DNA of 64,000 nucleotides from the NCBI RefSeq assembly GCF_022370635.2, contig NZ_CP092362.2, positions 3,968,001 through 4,032,000 of the forward strand, given 5' to 3'. The notes beneath the pieces were generated by a model, which ran no database searches, was not told the DNA's origin, and saw only the letters and a list, made by a program, of their open reading frames with translations. The position numbers and the translations under genes were made by a program. Shown here piece after piece: positions 46,182-55,422 of this stretch; within the stretch, counting starts at the first letter, position 1; each line of letters opens with the position of its first letter. The stretch is from Mycolicibacterium crocinum. Its GTDB lineage: Bacteria > Actinomycetota > Actinomycetes > Mycobacteriales > Mycobacteriaceae.

Positions 46182-46922
46182 ATGACACAGCTGGACGGCA
46201 AGGTCGCGTTGGTGACCGGTGCCTCATCGGGCCTCGGCGCCGCGACAGCCCAGGTGTTCGCCGAGCGGGGCGCGACGGTATTCGGCATCGCCCGCGACGC
46301 TGAGCGGATGGCGACGGTGTTCGAAACCGTTGCGGGCGGCGCATATTCGTCGGTCGACATCACCAGCGCACAGGCCTGCCGGGACGCCGTCGCCGAGTGC
46401 ATCGAACGGTTCGGCCGGCTCGACGTGCTGGTGAACGCGGCGGGCTTTCACCAGATGCGACACACCACCTCGGTCACCGACGAGGACTGGGACTACGACC
46501 TCGCGGTCAACCTGAACGGGCCGTTCTATCTCATCCGCGCGGCACTGCCGCACCTGCTGGAGGTCGGCGGCAATATCGTCAACGTCGCGTCGATCGCCGG
46601 CATCGAGGGCGAGGTCTACTCGGCGGCGTACTGCGCGGCCAAACACGGACTGGTCGGGATGACCAAGGCCCTGGCGATCGAATACACCAAAGAGCAGCTG
46701 CGGGTGAACGTCATCTGCCCGGGCGGGATGCTGACCCCCCAGGTGACCGACTTCAAGACCCCCGACGACGCCGACTGGAACCTGATTATGCGCATCGCCG
46801 CACCGCGCGGGATGATGGCGCCCCCCGACGTGGCGAAAGTGATCGCCTTCCTGGCCAGTGACGACGCGGTGACCATCCACGGCGCGGTGTACAACGTCGA
46901 CAACGGGAAGACGGCGGGCTAG
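46182..46922 (+). CDS. Short-chain dehydrogenase/reductase
   Basis: This 246-residue SDR has TGASSGLG at residues 14-21, NAAG and the YCAAKHG catalytic Tyr/Lys. It is of the FabG-like/sugar or alcohol dehydrogenase size. ATG 46182 (MTQLDGKVAL) follows a GAAAGGG Shine-Dalgarno; a TTG at 46161 overlapping the preceding gene is possible but not favoured. It converges on an SRPBCC gene with a 4-nt overlap. Confidence 0.9.
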   Translation: MTQLDGKVALVTGASSGLGAATAQVFAERGATVFGIARDAERMATVFETVAGGAYSSVDITSAQACRDAVAECIERFGRLDVLVNAAGFHQMRHTTSVTDEDWDYDLAVNLNGPFYLIRAALPHLLEVGGNIVNVASIAGIEGEVYSAAYCAAKHGLVGMTKALAIEYTKEQLRVNVICPGGMLTPQVTDFKTPDDADWNLIMRIAAPRGMMAPPDVAKVIAFLASDDAVTIHGAVYNVDNGKTAG

Positions 46923-47371
46923 GCCCCCTCGAAATGCCGGCGGATGCCGGCCAGCATCTCGGTGTGCGCTTCGACCGCCTGGCGCACGGTCACCGCCAGC
47001 AGCGGCCATGGCGCACGGAACCGGATCCGCTCGGTCAACCGGGTTCCTGCCGGTATCGGGTCGAAGGACACCACCGAATCCAGCCGGACGGCCGGGAACT
47101 GGCGGGCCTCGGTGCGCACCGGGCCGGTCGACGGCACCTCCAACCGCGCCGTATAGGTGATCGGCAGCGTCACGACACCGAGCGGAATGCGATCACGCAC
47201 GCGATAGACGTGGACGTAGCCGTCGTCGGTGGCCGTGCGGGACAGCGTTTCGACCGATACCACCAACGGGTGTACATCTTTGATGTTGTTCAGGTCGACG
47301 TAATGGGCACGAACCGCGTCGGGCGCACCGGAGACGTCCGCACTGATGACCCGGTCGACGGGGCCTGCCAT
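46919..47371 (-). CDS. SRPBCC family protein
   Basis: This 150-residue protein has the START-like layout (DRVISADVSGAPDAVRAHYVDLNNIKDVHP) and no catalytic motif visible. Probably a hydrophobic-ligand-binding or polyketide-cyclase-like protein; unknown. It is located 9 nt downstream of the DUF732 gene on the same strand. Confidence 0.82.
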   Translation of the reverse strand: MAGPVDRVISADVSGAPDAVRAHYVDLNNIKDVHPLVVSVETLSRTATDDGYVHVYRVRDRIPLGVVTLPITYTARLEVPSTGPVRTEARQFPAVRLDSVVSFDPIPAGTRLTERIRFRAPWPLLAVTVRQAVEAHTEMLAGIRRHFEGA

Positions 47372-47380
47372 GACCGGCTG

Positions 47381-47719
47381 CTAGCCGACGGAAGCCCTCT
47401 GCAGAACGCCCACCTGGTCCGGGCAGTAAGTACCGATCGCGGCACCGAGGAACTGCAGAGCCTGACCCTGGTTGGTGCCCAGCGGGAGGTTGGTCAGCAG
47501 GAACTTGGCCGAGGCGTAGGCGTCCTTATCCAGGCCGGTGGCCAGACGCTTGCAGGTGATCTTGCCGATCCACGCGTTGTAGTCACGAGGCCCGTAGATC
47601 CCGAAGGTGTGCAGCTGATTGGCGAAGTCGGTGTCGGGGTCGGCGTGCGACGGCGCGGCCAGGACGATCGGCGCCGCGACGGCCGCAACGGCGGCCATGG
47701 CAAGCCTCGTAACGTTCAT
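47381..47719 (-). CDS. DUF732 secreted protein
   Basis: This 112-residue protein has a signal peptide (MNVTRLAMAAVAAVAAPIVLAAPSHA) and a DUF732 domain (DPDTDFANQLHTFGIYGPRDYNAWIG ... CKRLATGLD ... YCPDQ) with two cysteines. The family is exported in mycobacteria and of unknown function. ATG 47719 starts the true signal; an upstream in-frame extension is not used. Confidence 0.87.
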   Translation of the reverse strand: MNVTRLAMAAVAAVAAPIVLAAPSHADPDTDFANQLHTFGIYGPRDYNAWIGKITCKRLATGLDKDAYASAKFLLTNLPLGTNQGQALQFLGAAIGTYCPDQVGVLQRASVG

Positions 47720-48054
47720 GGCCAAGATTGTAGGACAGCTAAACAGTGCCGCAAGCGCCATCCCACACAATTCACTGCGTGACACTGCAATTAGCGGGGC
47801 CGACAGTGTGACCGCAGCTCATTCCGGCGGACAATGTGACCTCGGGCACGAACGTCGAGGGAGAATCGATCGCCTGAGCTACCGAGGGGTATCGTCCAAT
47901 CAATTAAGTGAGCTAATCTCTTACGTTAAATGACCTAAGCTGTCGCGACACACGAAAACGGGGTTGAGATGGGACGGACGGCCGCGCTCACGAACGGCGC
48001 CGAAGGAGTCACCGCGCTGTCCGTGCCGGCGTCGTAGTTTCGTCGGGGATTCCT
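47720..48054 (+). promoter_or_regulatory. 335-bp divergent intergenic region upstream of mmpS
   Basis: The gap between the divergent DUF732 and mmpS genes. It is AT-rich around 47890-47935 (AATTAAGTGAGCTAATCTCTTACG), where GAG...CTC and TTAA...TTAA form a weak dyad. It includes a small possible leader reading frame. An IdeR box was looked for and not convincingly found. The promoters themselves cannot be fixed from sequence. Confidence 0.4.
47969..48037 (+). CDS. Possible 22-codon leader ORF before mmpS
   Basis: ATG 47969 to TAG 48037 encodes MGRTAALTNGAEGVTALSVPAS and ends 17 nt before the mmpS start. A short GGGG lies upstream. It may be a leader peptide, or a chance frame. Weak evidence only. 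Confidence 0.22.
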   Translation: MGRTAALTNGAEGVTALSVPAS

Positions 48055-48486
48055 ATGGTCAAGGCACTGAGGCGGGCCTGGATACCGCTGGTCATCGTCA
48101 CTGTGGTGGCCATTGCCGCGTTCGGTGTCTTCCGCCTGCACGGCGTCTTCGGTAAGACCGAGCTCACCCGTCCCGGCAGTGGCCTGGCCAATGACACCAA
48201 GCCGTTCAACCCCAAGCAAGTGACCTATCAGATCTTCGGCCCCGAAGGTGCAGTGGCAACCATCAACTACCTCGACCTGGACGCGCAGCCCCAGATCGCC
48301 CGCGACATCACGCTGCCCTGGTCGCTGACGCTGACCACGACGGCGCCCGCCGCCAGCGCGAACATCGTGGCCCAGGGCGACACCGACACGATCGGGTGCC
48401 GCATCTTGGTCGACGGCGTGCTCAAGGACGAGAAGACCTCGACCGGCGTCAACGCTCAGACCTTCTGCCTGGTGAAGTCCGCATGA
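48055..48486 (+). CDS. MmpS family membrane protein
   Basis: This 143-residue protein has an N-terminal transmembrane helix (IPLVIVTVVAIAAFGVF) and a periplasmic MmpS domain (VTYQIFGPEGAVATINYLD ... FCLV). MmpS proteins assist MmpL transporters in exporting lipids or siderophores. The stop overlaps the mmpL start (ATGA at 48483-48486). Which of the numbered MmpS proteins is equivalent cannot be told. Confidence 0.93.
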   Translation: MVKALRRAWIPLVIVTVVAIAAFGVFRLHGVFGKTELTRPGSGLANDTKPFNPKQVTYQIFGPEGAVATINYLDLDAQPQIARDITLPWSLTLTTTAPAASANIVAQGDTDTIGCRILVDGVLKDEKTSTGVNAQTFCLVKSA

Positions 48487-51371
48487 CCGATCTCCAGAGC
48501 CCACCCAAGAAGAATCCGCTGATCCCCCGGTTCGTCCGGGCGTTCTCGGTGCCGATCGTGCTGGCATGGCTCGGTCTGGTCGTCGTGCTCAGCGTCGCCG
48601 TGCCGTCGCTGGAACAGGTGAGCCAGGAACACACGGTCTCGCTGGCGCCCGAAGACGCGCCATCGATGAAGGCCATGAAGAAGGTCGGCAAGGACTTCCA
48701 GGAGTTCAACTCCAACAGCAGCGCGATGATCCTGCTGGAGAGCGACCAACAGCTGGGCCCTGAGGCGCATCAGTATTACGACGGCTTGATGAAGAAGCTG
48801 GCGGCCGACACCAAGCACGTCCAGCACATCCAGGATTTCTGGGGCGATCCCCTGACCGCCGCCGGTTCGCAGAGCGCTGATGGCAAGGCGGCGTACGTCC
48901 AGCTGTACCTGTCCGGGAACCAGGGCGAGGCCCTGGCCAACGAATCGATCGACGCGATCAGCAAGATCGTCAAGGACAACCCGCCACCGGCCGGGATCAA
49001 GGTCTACGTCACCGGTCCGACCGCGTTGAGTCACGACCAGCACAATGCGGGCGATTCGGCCGTCAAGGTGATCGAGGGCCTCACCATCGCCGTGATCTTC
49101 GTGATGCTGCTGTTGGTCTACCGGTCCATCACGACGGTGATCCTCGTGCTGGTCATGGTGTTCACCGAACTCACCGCGGCCCGAGGGGTCATCGCCTTCC
49201 TCGGCAATTACGAGATCATCGGTCTGTCGACATTCGCGGTGAACCTACTGGCGACCCTGGCGATCGCGGCCGCGACCGACTACGCGATATTCCTGATCGG
49301 CCGCTATCACGAGGCGCGGCTGTCCGGCGAGGACCGCGAAACGGCCTTCTACTCGATGTACCACGGCACCTCGCACGTGATCCTTGGCTCGGGTCTGACG
49401 ATCGCCGGCGCGACGTTCTGCCTGCACTTCACCCGGCTGCCCTATTTCCAGTCGCTCGGCTTCCCGCTGGCCATCGGCATGCTCGTGGTGGTTTTCGCCG
49501 CCCTCACACTTGGCGCCGCCGTCATTTCGATCGGCGCCCGCTTCGGCCTGTTCGAACCCAAGCGGAAGATGAACACCCATACCTGGCGCCGCGTGGGTGC
49601 TGCGGTGGTCCGCTGGCCGGGACCAATCCTGGTGGCCTCGATCGCGCTGTCCTTGATCGGGCTGCTGGCGCTGCCGACGTACAAGACCAACTACAACGAC
49701 CGCTACTACCTGCCCGGCAGCATTCCGGCCAACCAGGGCTACGCGGCCGCGGACCGACACTTCCCGCAGGCCCGGATGAATCCCGAGCTGCTGCTGCTGG
49801 AAACCGACCACGACGTGCGCAACCCGGCCGACATGCTGGTCGTCGACCGGATCGCCAAGTCCGTCTTCCACATTCCGGGCATCGGTCGCGTGCAGACCAT
49901 CACGCGACCGCTCGGCACCCCGATCGAGCACACCTCGATCCCGTTCATCATCAGCATGCAGGGCACCAACCAGACGATGAACATGTCCTATCTGCAGGAC
50001 CGCATGAAGGACATGCTGAAGATGGGCGACGAGCTTCAGGTCACCATCGACACCATGGAGCGCATGCTGGCGCTGACCAAAGAGATGGTCGGCATCACCC
50101 ACAGCATGGTGGAGAAGACCAAGCAGATGGTCGCCGATACCAACGAAATCCGGGACAACATCTCCGATTTCGACGACTTCTTCCGGCCCATCCGAAATTA
50201 CCTCTATTGGGAACCGCACTGCTTCGACATTCCGATCTGCTGGTCGATGCGGTCGATCTTCGATTCGCTCGACGGAATCGACACGCTCAGTGACGATCTC
50301 GGCTCCCTGATGGTTGACATGGACAAGCTCGACGTCTTGATGCCCAAGATGATCGAGGTCATGCCGCCGATGATCGCGACCATGAAGACCATGAAGACGA
50401 CGATGCTGACGATGCAGTCGACCATGGGCGGGCTGCAGAATCAGATGGACGCCATGCAGCAGAACGCGACTGCGCTGGGCCAGGCCTACGACGCGTCGAA
50501 GAACGACGACTCGTTCTATCTACCACCCGAGGTGTTCGACAACCCGGAGTTCAAGCGCGGGCTGAAGATGTTCGTCTCGCCGGACGGAAAAGCGGTGCGG
50601 TTCATCATCTCCCATGAAGGAGACCCCGCAACGCCGGAAGGCATCTCGCACATCGACAAGATCAAGAACGCCGCTTTCGAGGCGATCAAGGGCACTCCGC
50701 TGGAGGGTTCGAAGGTCTATCTCGGTGGCACCGCGTCGGTCTACAAGGACATGCAGCACGGCGCCAACTACGACCTGATGATCGCCGGGATCGCGGCGCT
50801 GTGCCTGATCTTCATCATCATGCTGGTGATCACCCGAAGTGTGGTGGCCGCCGCGGTCATTGTGGGCACGGTGGTGCTGTCGCTGGGTGCGTCGTTCGGC
50901 CTCTCCGTCCTGTTGTGGCAACACATTCTGGGTCAGCCGCTGCACTGGCTGGTGATCGCGATGGCGGTGATCATCCTTCTCGCGGTGGGTTCGGACTACA
51001 ACCTGCTCTTGGTCGCCCGGTTCAAGGAAGAGATCCATGCCGGGCTCAACACCGGCATCATCCGGGCCATGGCAGGCAGTGGGTCGGTGGTGACCTCGGC
51101 GGGCCTGGTGTTCGCGTTCACCATGGCGTCGATGGCCGTCAGCCCGCTGCGGGTCGGCGGCCAGGTGGGCACGACGATCGCCCTTGGCCTGTTGTTCGAC
51201 ACCCTTGTGGTCCGGTCGTTCATGACGCCGTCGATTGCTGCCCTGCTCGGCCGCTGGTTCTGGTGGCCGCAGAAGGTGCGTCAACGCCCGGTGCGGCAGG
51301 CGTGGCCGACACCGCAGGAGGCGGCAGAGCGGCGCTCGGTGGACGCGAGCGCACCCGGTGGTTCGACCTGA
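48483..51371 (+). CDS. MmpL family RND transporter
   Basis: This 962-residue RND transporter has the expected 12 transmembrane helices in two halves with large periplasmic loops, for example FDDFFRPIRNYLYWEPHC and a Met-rich coiled segment (MKTMKTTMLTMQSTM). The proton-relay region TDYAIFLIGRYHEA is present. It exports lipids, glycolipids or siderophores with the coupled MmpS. ATG 48483 overlaps the mmpS stop. Confidence 0.95.
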   Translation: MTDLQSPPKKNPLIPRFVRAFSVPIVLAWLGLVVVLSVAVPSLEQVSQEHTVSLAPEDAPSMKAMKKVGKDFQEFNSNSSAMILLESDQQLGPEAHQYYDGLMKKLAADTKHVQHIQDFWGDPLTAAGSQSADGKAAYVQLYLSGNQGEALANESIDAISKIVKDNPPPAGIKVYVTGPTALSHDQHNAGDSAVKVIEGLTIAVIFVMLLLVYRSITTVILVLVMVFTELTAARGVIAFLGNYEIIGLSTFAVNLLATLAIAAATDYAIFLIGRYHEARLSGEDRETAFYSMYHGTSHVILGSGLTIAGATFCLHFTRLPYFQSLGFPLAIGMLVVVFAALTLGAAVISIGARFGLFEPKRKMNTHTWRRVGAAVVRWPGPILVASIALSLIGLLALPTYKTNYNDRYYLPGSIPANQGYAAADRHFPQARMNPELLLLETDHDVRNPADMLVVDRIAKSVFHIPGIGRVQTITRPLGTPIEHTSIPFIISMQGTNQTMNMSYLQDRMKDMLKMGDELQVTIDTMERMLALTKEMVGITHSMVEKTKQMVADTNEIRDNISDFDDFFRPIRNYLYWEPHCFDIPICWSMRSIFDSLDGIDTLSDDLGSLMVDMDKLDVLMPKMIEVMPPMIATMKTMKTTMLTMQSTMGGLQNQMDAMQQNATALGQAYDASKNDDSFYLPPEVFDNPEFKRGLKMFVSPDGKAVRFIISHEGDPATPEGISHIDKIKNAAFEAIKGTPLEGSKVYLGGTASVYKDMQHGANYDLMIAGIAALCLIFIIMLVITRSVVAAAVIVGTVVLSLGASFGLSVLLWQHILGQPLHWLVIAMAVIILLAVGSDYNLLLVARFKEEIHAGLNTGIIRAMAGSGSVVTSAGLVFAFTMASMAVSPLRVGGQVGTTIALGLLFDTLVVRSFMTPSIAALLGRWFWWPQKVRQRPVRQAWPTPQEAAERRSVDASAPGGST

Positions 51372-51405
51372 CCGGTCGTCAGCTGTTCAACTGCCCCAAG
51401 TAATC

Positions 51406-52529
51406 TCAGCGCGGACGTTGTAGTGCGGTGACGGTTTCGAGGTCCTCCAGCGCCGTCACCGCCCGTCGCAAGCCCTCCAGGGCGATACCTTCTTCTTGCA
51501 TGCCGCCGAGCCCGGCCGTCGCCAGCGCCGAAAGATACGGGTGCACAACGGCTTGCCGATACCTCGTCCAGAGGTCGTCGCGGTCCAATTGCGGTCCGCC
51601 CCGAGCCGCCAGTGCTGTGCGGTACGTGTCGATCAGGTCGCGTTCGACACCCGCCCGCTCGCCGACCGGTGTGCCGAGCACGATCGCATAAGCCAGGTCG
51701 CGTGACGGATGACCGCGCCGGACGACCTGCCAATCCAGTAGCCCGCCATGCCCGTTGCGGAAGAACGTGTTTCCGGGATGGGAGTCTCCGTGCAGGACGG
51801 TGTGCGGACCGCTGTCGACCACCGCGGTGACGGCGGCAAAGTTCTCCCAGATGTAGCGGCCGGCCAGCACGGGGATCGACGTCGAGCCTGCCAGTCGGCG
51901 AGCCGACGTGCGCATGACCGTGGGCGTCAGCGGATTGGCGGGGTCCTCCGAGGGTGCTATCAACCAACCAAATTGCCCACTGCCACCTGACTTTTGCGGT
52001 AGTCGCCCCCAGAACGTCGCGTGCAATTCGGCGAGCACATCGACAACCTGGGCCATCTGGTCGGTCGACAGCGGGTGCAGGGTGTCCGGGAACTGGCAGG
52101 GCGAGGTCGACATGTCCTCCAGCACGATGACGAATCGTCCGGTCAGACTGTCGAACGCCGCGCCGTACGAACGTGGAATTCCCGCACCGAGTTCCGGTGC
52201 CAGTTCGCGATAGAACCTAACCTCGGTCTCACCGAGCGCCGCCAACTCCCCAGCATCCTGATGCCCGCGGAGTCGGCGGACATTTTCACAAACACCGATG
52301 CCGGCACGTCGTAGCCGGTGAGCCCGAGACGGGCGCGGCTCGACGTGCCGGTCGCACCGTCCAGAACGGCCACCGAGTCGACCCGGCGGCCGATGATTGC
52401 CGACAGCTCCGTTGGCGTGAGGTCGGCGATCAGACGGGGAAACGGCCTCCTGCGACCCAACGCGCCGTCAAGGGCAAGGCGCCGGACGCCGCGGCCGACA
52501 TGGGCGCCGAAGCGCACAACTGAACGCAC
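51406..52529 (-). pseudogene. Aminoglycoside-phosphotransferase-like kinase, single-base frameshift
   Basis: Two overlapping frames encode one APH/choline-kinase-like protein. The N-lobe (DLTPTELSAIIGRRVDSVAVLD ... VFVKMSADSAGIRML) is in one frame. The rest, ELAALGETEVRFYRELAPEL through the Brenner motif HGDSHPGNTF and LLDWQ, is in another. The break is at the CCCC run 52248-52251 (GGGG on the coding strand): adding one base gives MLGELAALGETEV and a 375-codon frame. It may be real inactivation or a homopolymer error. GTG 52529 is the likely start. Confidence 0.85.
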
Positions 52530-52620
52530 CGATGGACCATACCGCCACGGCGCCCCGCACAGTTACAAATCTGAACGAATGTGTAAACTGCGCGCACAGC
52601 CGACAAGAAAGGCAACGGAA

Positions 52621-53094
52621 TTGGGCATCGTGACCACGAGCTCCGAGACGGCCTTCAGCCAGTCACCGGAGACGATCTACGACTTCGTGACGAACCCCGC
52701 CAACTGGACCAAGACCTACCCCGGCAGCAACTACGTGGGCAAGTTGGACAAGCTGCCGCTGGCCGTGGGCGACACCTGGGAAGAGGGCGGCCCCGACGGG
52801 GACCGGATCTTCACCTGGCACTTGGCCATCGCCACGCGCCCGCGGCTCTGGGTGTTCAACTCGGTGGGCCGGCTCGGACATGATCGGGAGGGCAACGGCG
52901 GCATGGACGGCCGGATCACCGTTGAGTACCACTTCACCGCGCCCGGAGCGAATATCACGTTGTTCACTCGAACGATGACCATCGAGGCCCCGAAGGAGTC
53001 ACCGATGCCCGACGGCTTCTTCCGGATCGTCAACCCGGCCAACATCGACCGCTATCACGCCGCGATCGCGCGGGAGCTCGCCGCCGTCAGTTGA
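52621..53094 (+). CDS. SRPBCC family protein
   Basis: This 157-residue protein has the START-like opening (SSETAFSQSPETIYDFVTNPANWTKTYPG). The start is TTG 52621, 7 nt after GAAAGG, with GTG 52630 an alternative. It overlaps the 3' end of a small lipoprotein gene on the other strand. Function unknown. Confidence 0.8.
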   Translation: MGIVTTSSETAFSQSPETIYDFVTNPANWTKTYPGSNYVGKLDKLPLAVGDTWEEGGPDGDRIFTWHLAIATRPRLWVFNSVGRLGHDREGNGGMDGRITVEYHFTAPGANITLFTRTMTIEAPKESPMPDGFFRIVNPANIDRYHAAIARELAAVS

Positions 53095-53368
53095 GACCGT
53101 GATGGTGGTTGCCCGGCGGCTCGGTCGGCGCGGGCGGGGCGATCACGGTCGGCGAAAACTTGTTGCCGTCGGTGGGGCTGAGCTGCTTTTCGGTGGGCGT
53201 CGCCGACGGACTGGGCGACGCCGGTGACGTCGTCGTGGTCGTCGAGGTGGACGGCGACGGAGCCGGGCTCTCGTTCTTGCTACACGACGCGACGAACGAC
53301 GCCATGGCAACGAGGGCGGCACCGCCGACAAGTGCGGCAACGCGGGCAGAAGCAGAGGGCGAATTCAT
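53087..53368 (-). CDS. Small putative lipoprotein with Ser/Thr/Pro-rich tail
   Basis: 93 residues. Hydrophobic N-terminus and lipobox VASC (AALVGGAALVAMASFVASCSKN), then a low-complexity Ser/Pro/Thr region and a C-terminal PTEPPGNHHHGLN. ATG 53368 gives MNSPSASARVAAL. The longer open frame upstream was not accepted. Function unknown; it is divergent from the DUF4185 gene. Confidence 0.72.
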   Translation of the reverse strand: MNSPSASARVAALVGGAALVAMASFVASCSKNESPAPSPSTSTTTTTSPASPSPSATPTEKQLSPTDGNKFSPTVIAPPAPTEPPGNHHHGLN

Positions 53369-53676
53369 GGGAATCCTCACTGAAAGCGGCGAACTCGCCC
53401 TCGCCGGGGGCCTTAGATAGGCCTGAATGCCTGTTCGAGCGCTGGATCTTTCCAGGAAATCACCGGCATGGCAATAGGTGGTGTTTCCTCGGCGCCGCTC
53501 GACGTTGACCAGCCGGTTCGCCGGACGAGGGTCCCGCGGGCCGTGATCGCCGATGTCAGCGCGCTTCTCGCAACCCGTTGATCGATGAATTTGTTTGCAG
53601 ACTTGTGACTCCGAGTCGGCCACGAGGTTTGCCAGGTGCGGTACCGTCTTCTCAGCATTTTCTAAGGGGAAGCAGT
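53369..53676. other. 308-bp divergent intergenic region
   Basis: No convincing gene is seen between the lipoprotein and DUF4185 genes. A TACCGT at 53642-53647 fits a mycobacterial -10 (TANNNT) for DUF4185, and AAGGGGA at 53664-53670 is its Shine-Dalgarno. Confidence 0.5.
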
Positions 53677-55344
53677 ATGGGTTCGACGAAGAGTGACTCC
53701 ATGTATGTGGGTCGTATCGGCGGTCTGGCAGTGGGTTTGGGCGTCGGGGTGGCGATCCTCGCCGGCGCCGGTGCGGCGTGGGCGGAGGGGTCCGGCTCGG
53801 GCGACTCGGGCTCGTCGTCGCACAGCTCGTCGAGCACCGGGTCCTCCGGACCGTCGAAGCCGAAGTCGACGGCCTCCTCGGCGCGCACGTCGAAGAAACT
53901 GACCACGCGCGGCGCGAACAAGGACACCCCCGAGGCCGCCGCCGCTCCCAAGGCGAGCGCGGTGAGTGCCGCGGCGAAGCCGGCTGCACCGAAGGCGGTC
54001 ACCAGCCTGCTGTCCGCAGTCGGCCTGACGACCAACGCAACGGGCGTGGCGAGCTCCAGGCGCGAGGCCGCGCCCGCCGGTGCGGTGGTGTCGACCGCCG
54101 CGGTGACGACAGCACCCACCGTCATCCCGTCGTATCCGGTCGGCTGGGTGACGGGCCAGGCGAACAACGCCTACCCCGGCATCGGCTGGCCGCAGACCAA
54201 CAACACCAAGGGCTTCGGGATCTACGGCACCGACCTCGGCATCATGTGGGAGAACGGGCTGACCGGCAACATCCAGCTGGCGTTCGGTGACACCTTCAGC
54301 GCGCCGGGCATGACCGGGGATTGGCGGTCCAACGTCCTGTTGCTCAGCCAGGACACGAACCTGACGAACGGCCTGACGCTGCTGCAGACCGGCTACGCCT
54401 ACCAGTTCATCCCGCGCAATTCCGGCGTGCTGTTCCCGTTCCTGGGTTCCGAGGTGACGGTCATCCCGACGTCGGCGATCTCGGTGAACAACGAGCAGTA
54501 CGTCAACTACATGTCGGTCAAGTCGTGGGACACCCCCGGCCGGTGGACGACGAACTACTCGGCGATCTCGCACTTCGTCGACGGGCCGAACGGCGGCAAG
54601 TGGGTGCTGGTTCCCTCCACGATCCGTTCGGCGAGCTGGTTCGGCTCGACGAAGCCCTACGTGCCGGGTAATCAGAACTTCCAGCAGGCGGCCTACGTCC
54701 TGCAGCCCGCCGATCAGGTCGCCGAGGGCGACACCCAGTACCTCTACGCCTTCGGCACCCCGTCGGGTCGCGCAGGATCGGCCTATCTGTCGCGGGTCTC
54801 CGTCGACGACGTGAACAACCTGGCCAAGTACCAGTACTGGAACGGCAAGGACTGGATCACCGGCAAGCCCGTCGCGGCCACGCCGATCATCGGTGACTCC
54901 ACCCATTCCGCAGGGCTTTTCGGGCCCGTGATCGACTGGGCGAACAATCCGAACGTGCTGGGTGGCATGCTCGGTGGCCTGTTCGGCGCCAAGACGGGCG
55001 GCAACGTCAGCGAGATGTCGGTCCAGTACAACGAGTACCTGGGCAAGTACGTGATGATGTACGCCGACGGCAACAACAACGTCAAGCTGCGCTACGCCGA
55101 CTCCCCCGAAGACACGTGGTCGGCACCGATCACAGTAGCGACCTCCGCGACCTATCCCGGGCTCTACGCACCGATGATCCACCCGTGGTCGGGCACCGGA
55201 AAGCTGGTGGACGGCAACGGAAATCCCGACGACAGCACGCTCTACTGGAACATGTCGCTGTGGGGCAACTACAACGTCGTGCTGATGAAGACCGACCTGT
55301 CCTCGTTGAAGGCCTCTCTCGGTTCCGCAGCCACAACCGCTTAG
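53677..55344 (+). CDS. Secreted DUF4185 protein, possible endo-D-arabinofuranosidase
   Basis: This 555-residue exported protein has an N-terminal signal (VGRIGGLAVGLGVGVAILAGAGAAWAE), a Ser/Ala-rich linker (about 37-145) and a DUF4185 beta-propeller-like domain (PVGWVTGQANNAYPGIGWPQTN ... LAFGDTFSAPGMTGDWRSN ... LYWNMSLWGNYNV). Some DUF4185 proteins have been shown to be endo-acting D-arabinanases (GH183), so it may remodel cell-wall arabinan. The start ATG 53677 follows AAGGGGA. Confidence 0.87.
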   Translation: MGSTKSDSMYVGRIGGLAVGLGVGVAILAGAGAAWAEGSGSGDSGSSSHSSSSTGSSGPSKPKSTASSARTSKKLTTRGANKDTPEAAAAPKASAVSAAAKPAAPKAVTSLLSAVGLTTNATGVASSRREAAPAGAVVSTAAVTTAPTVIPSYPVGWVTGQANNAYPGIGWPQTNNTKGFGIYGTDLGIMWENGLTGNIQLAFGDTFSAPGMTGDWRSNVLLLSQDTNLTNGLTLLQTGYAYQFIPRNSGVLFPFLGSEVTVIPTSAISVNNEQYVNYMSVKSWDTPGRWTTNYSAISHFVDGPNGGKWVLVPSTIRSASWFGSTKPYVPGNQNFQQAAYVLQPADQVAEGDTQYLYAFGTPSGRAGSAYLSRVSVDDVNNLAKYQYWNGKDWITGKPVAATPIIGDSTHSAGLFGPVIDWANNPNVLGGMLGGLFGAKTGGNVSEMSVQYNEYLGKYVMMYADGNNNVKLRYADSPEDTWSAPITVATSATYPGLYAPMIHPWSGTGKLVDGNGNPDDSTLYWNMSLWGNYNVVLMKTDLSSLKASLGSAATTA

Positions 55345-55357
55345 CCTCTTCCCGCCA

Positions 55358-55379
55358 AACGGCACCCCCGGGTGACGTT
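55358..55379 (+). terminator. Hairpin downstream of the DUF4185 gene
   Basis: Arms AACGgCACCC and GGGTGaCGTT pair with one mismatch around CC. It begins 14 nt after the DUF4185 stop. There is no U-run, as is common for mycobacterial terminators. It also precedes the HxlR gene. Confidence 0.5.
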
Positions 55380-55422
55380 CGGCAGCTCAGCCTGAGTCCA
55401 GATTTCAGACTCTGCTACGCTG

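Noticed and set aside
47880..47940. IdeR iron box upstream of mmpS
   Set aside because: The TTAA/CTC dyad does not match the IdeR consensus over enough positions.
53369..53989. Upstream extension of the small lipoprotein frame on the minus strand
   Set aside because: The extra N-terminus is Arg/Ser/Pro-rich and antisense to the DUF4185 gene; MNSPSASARV is a proper lipoprotein start.
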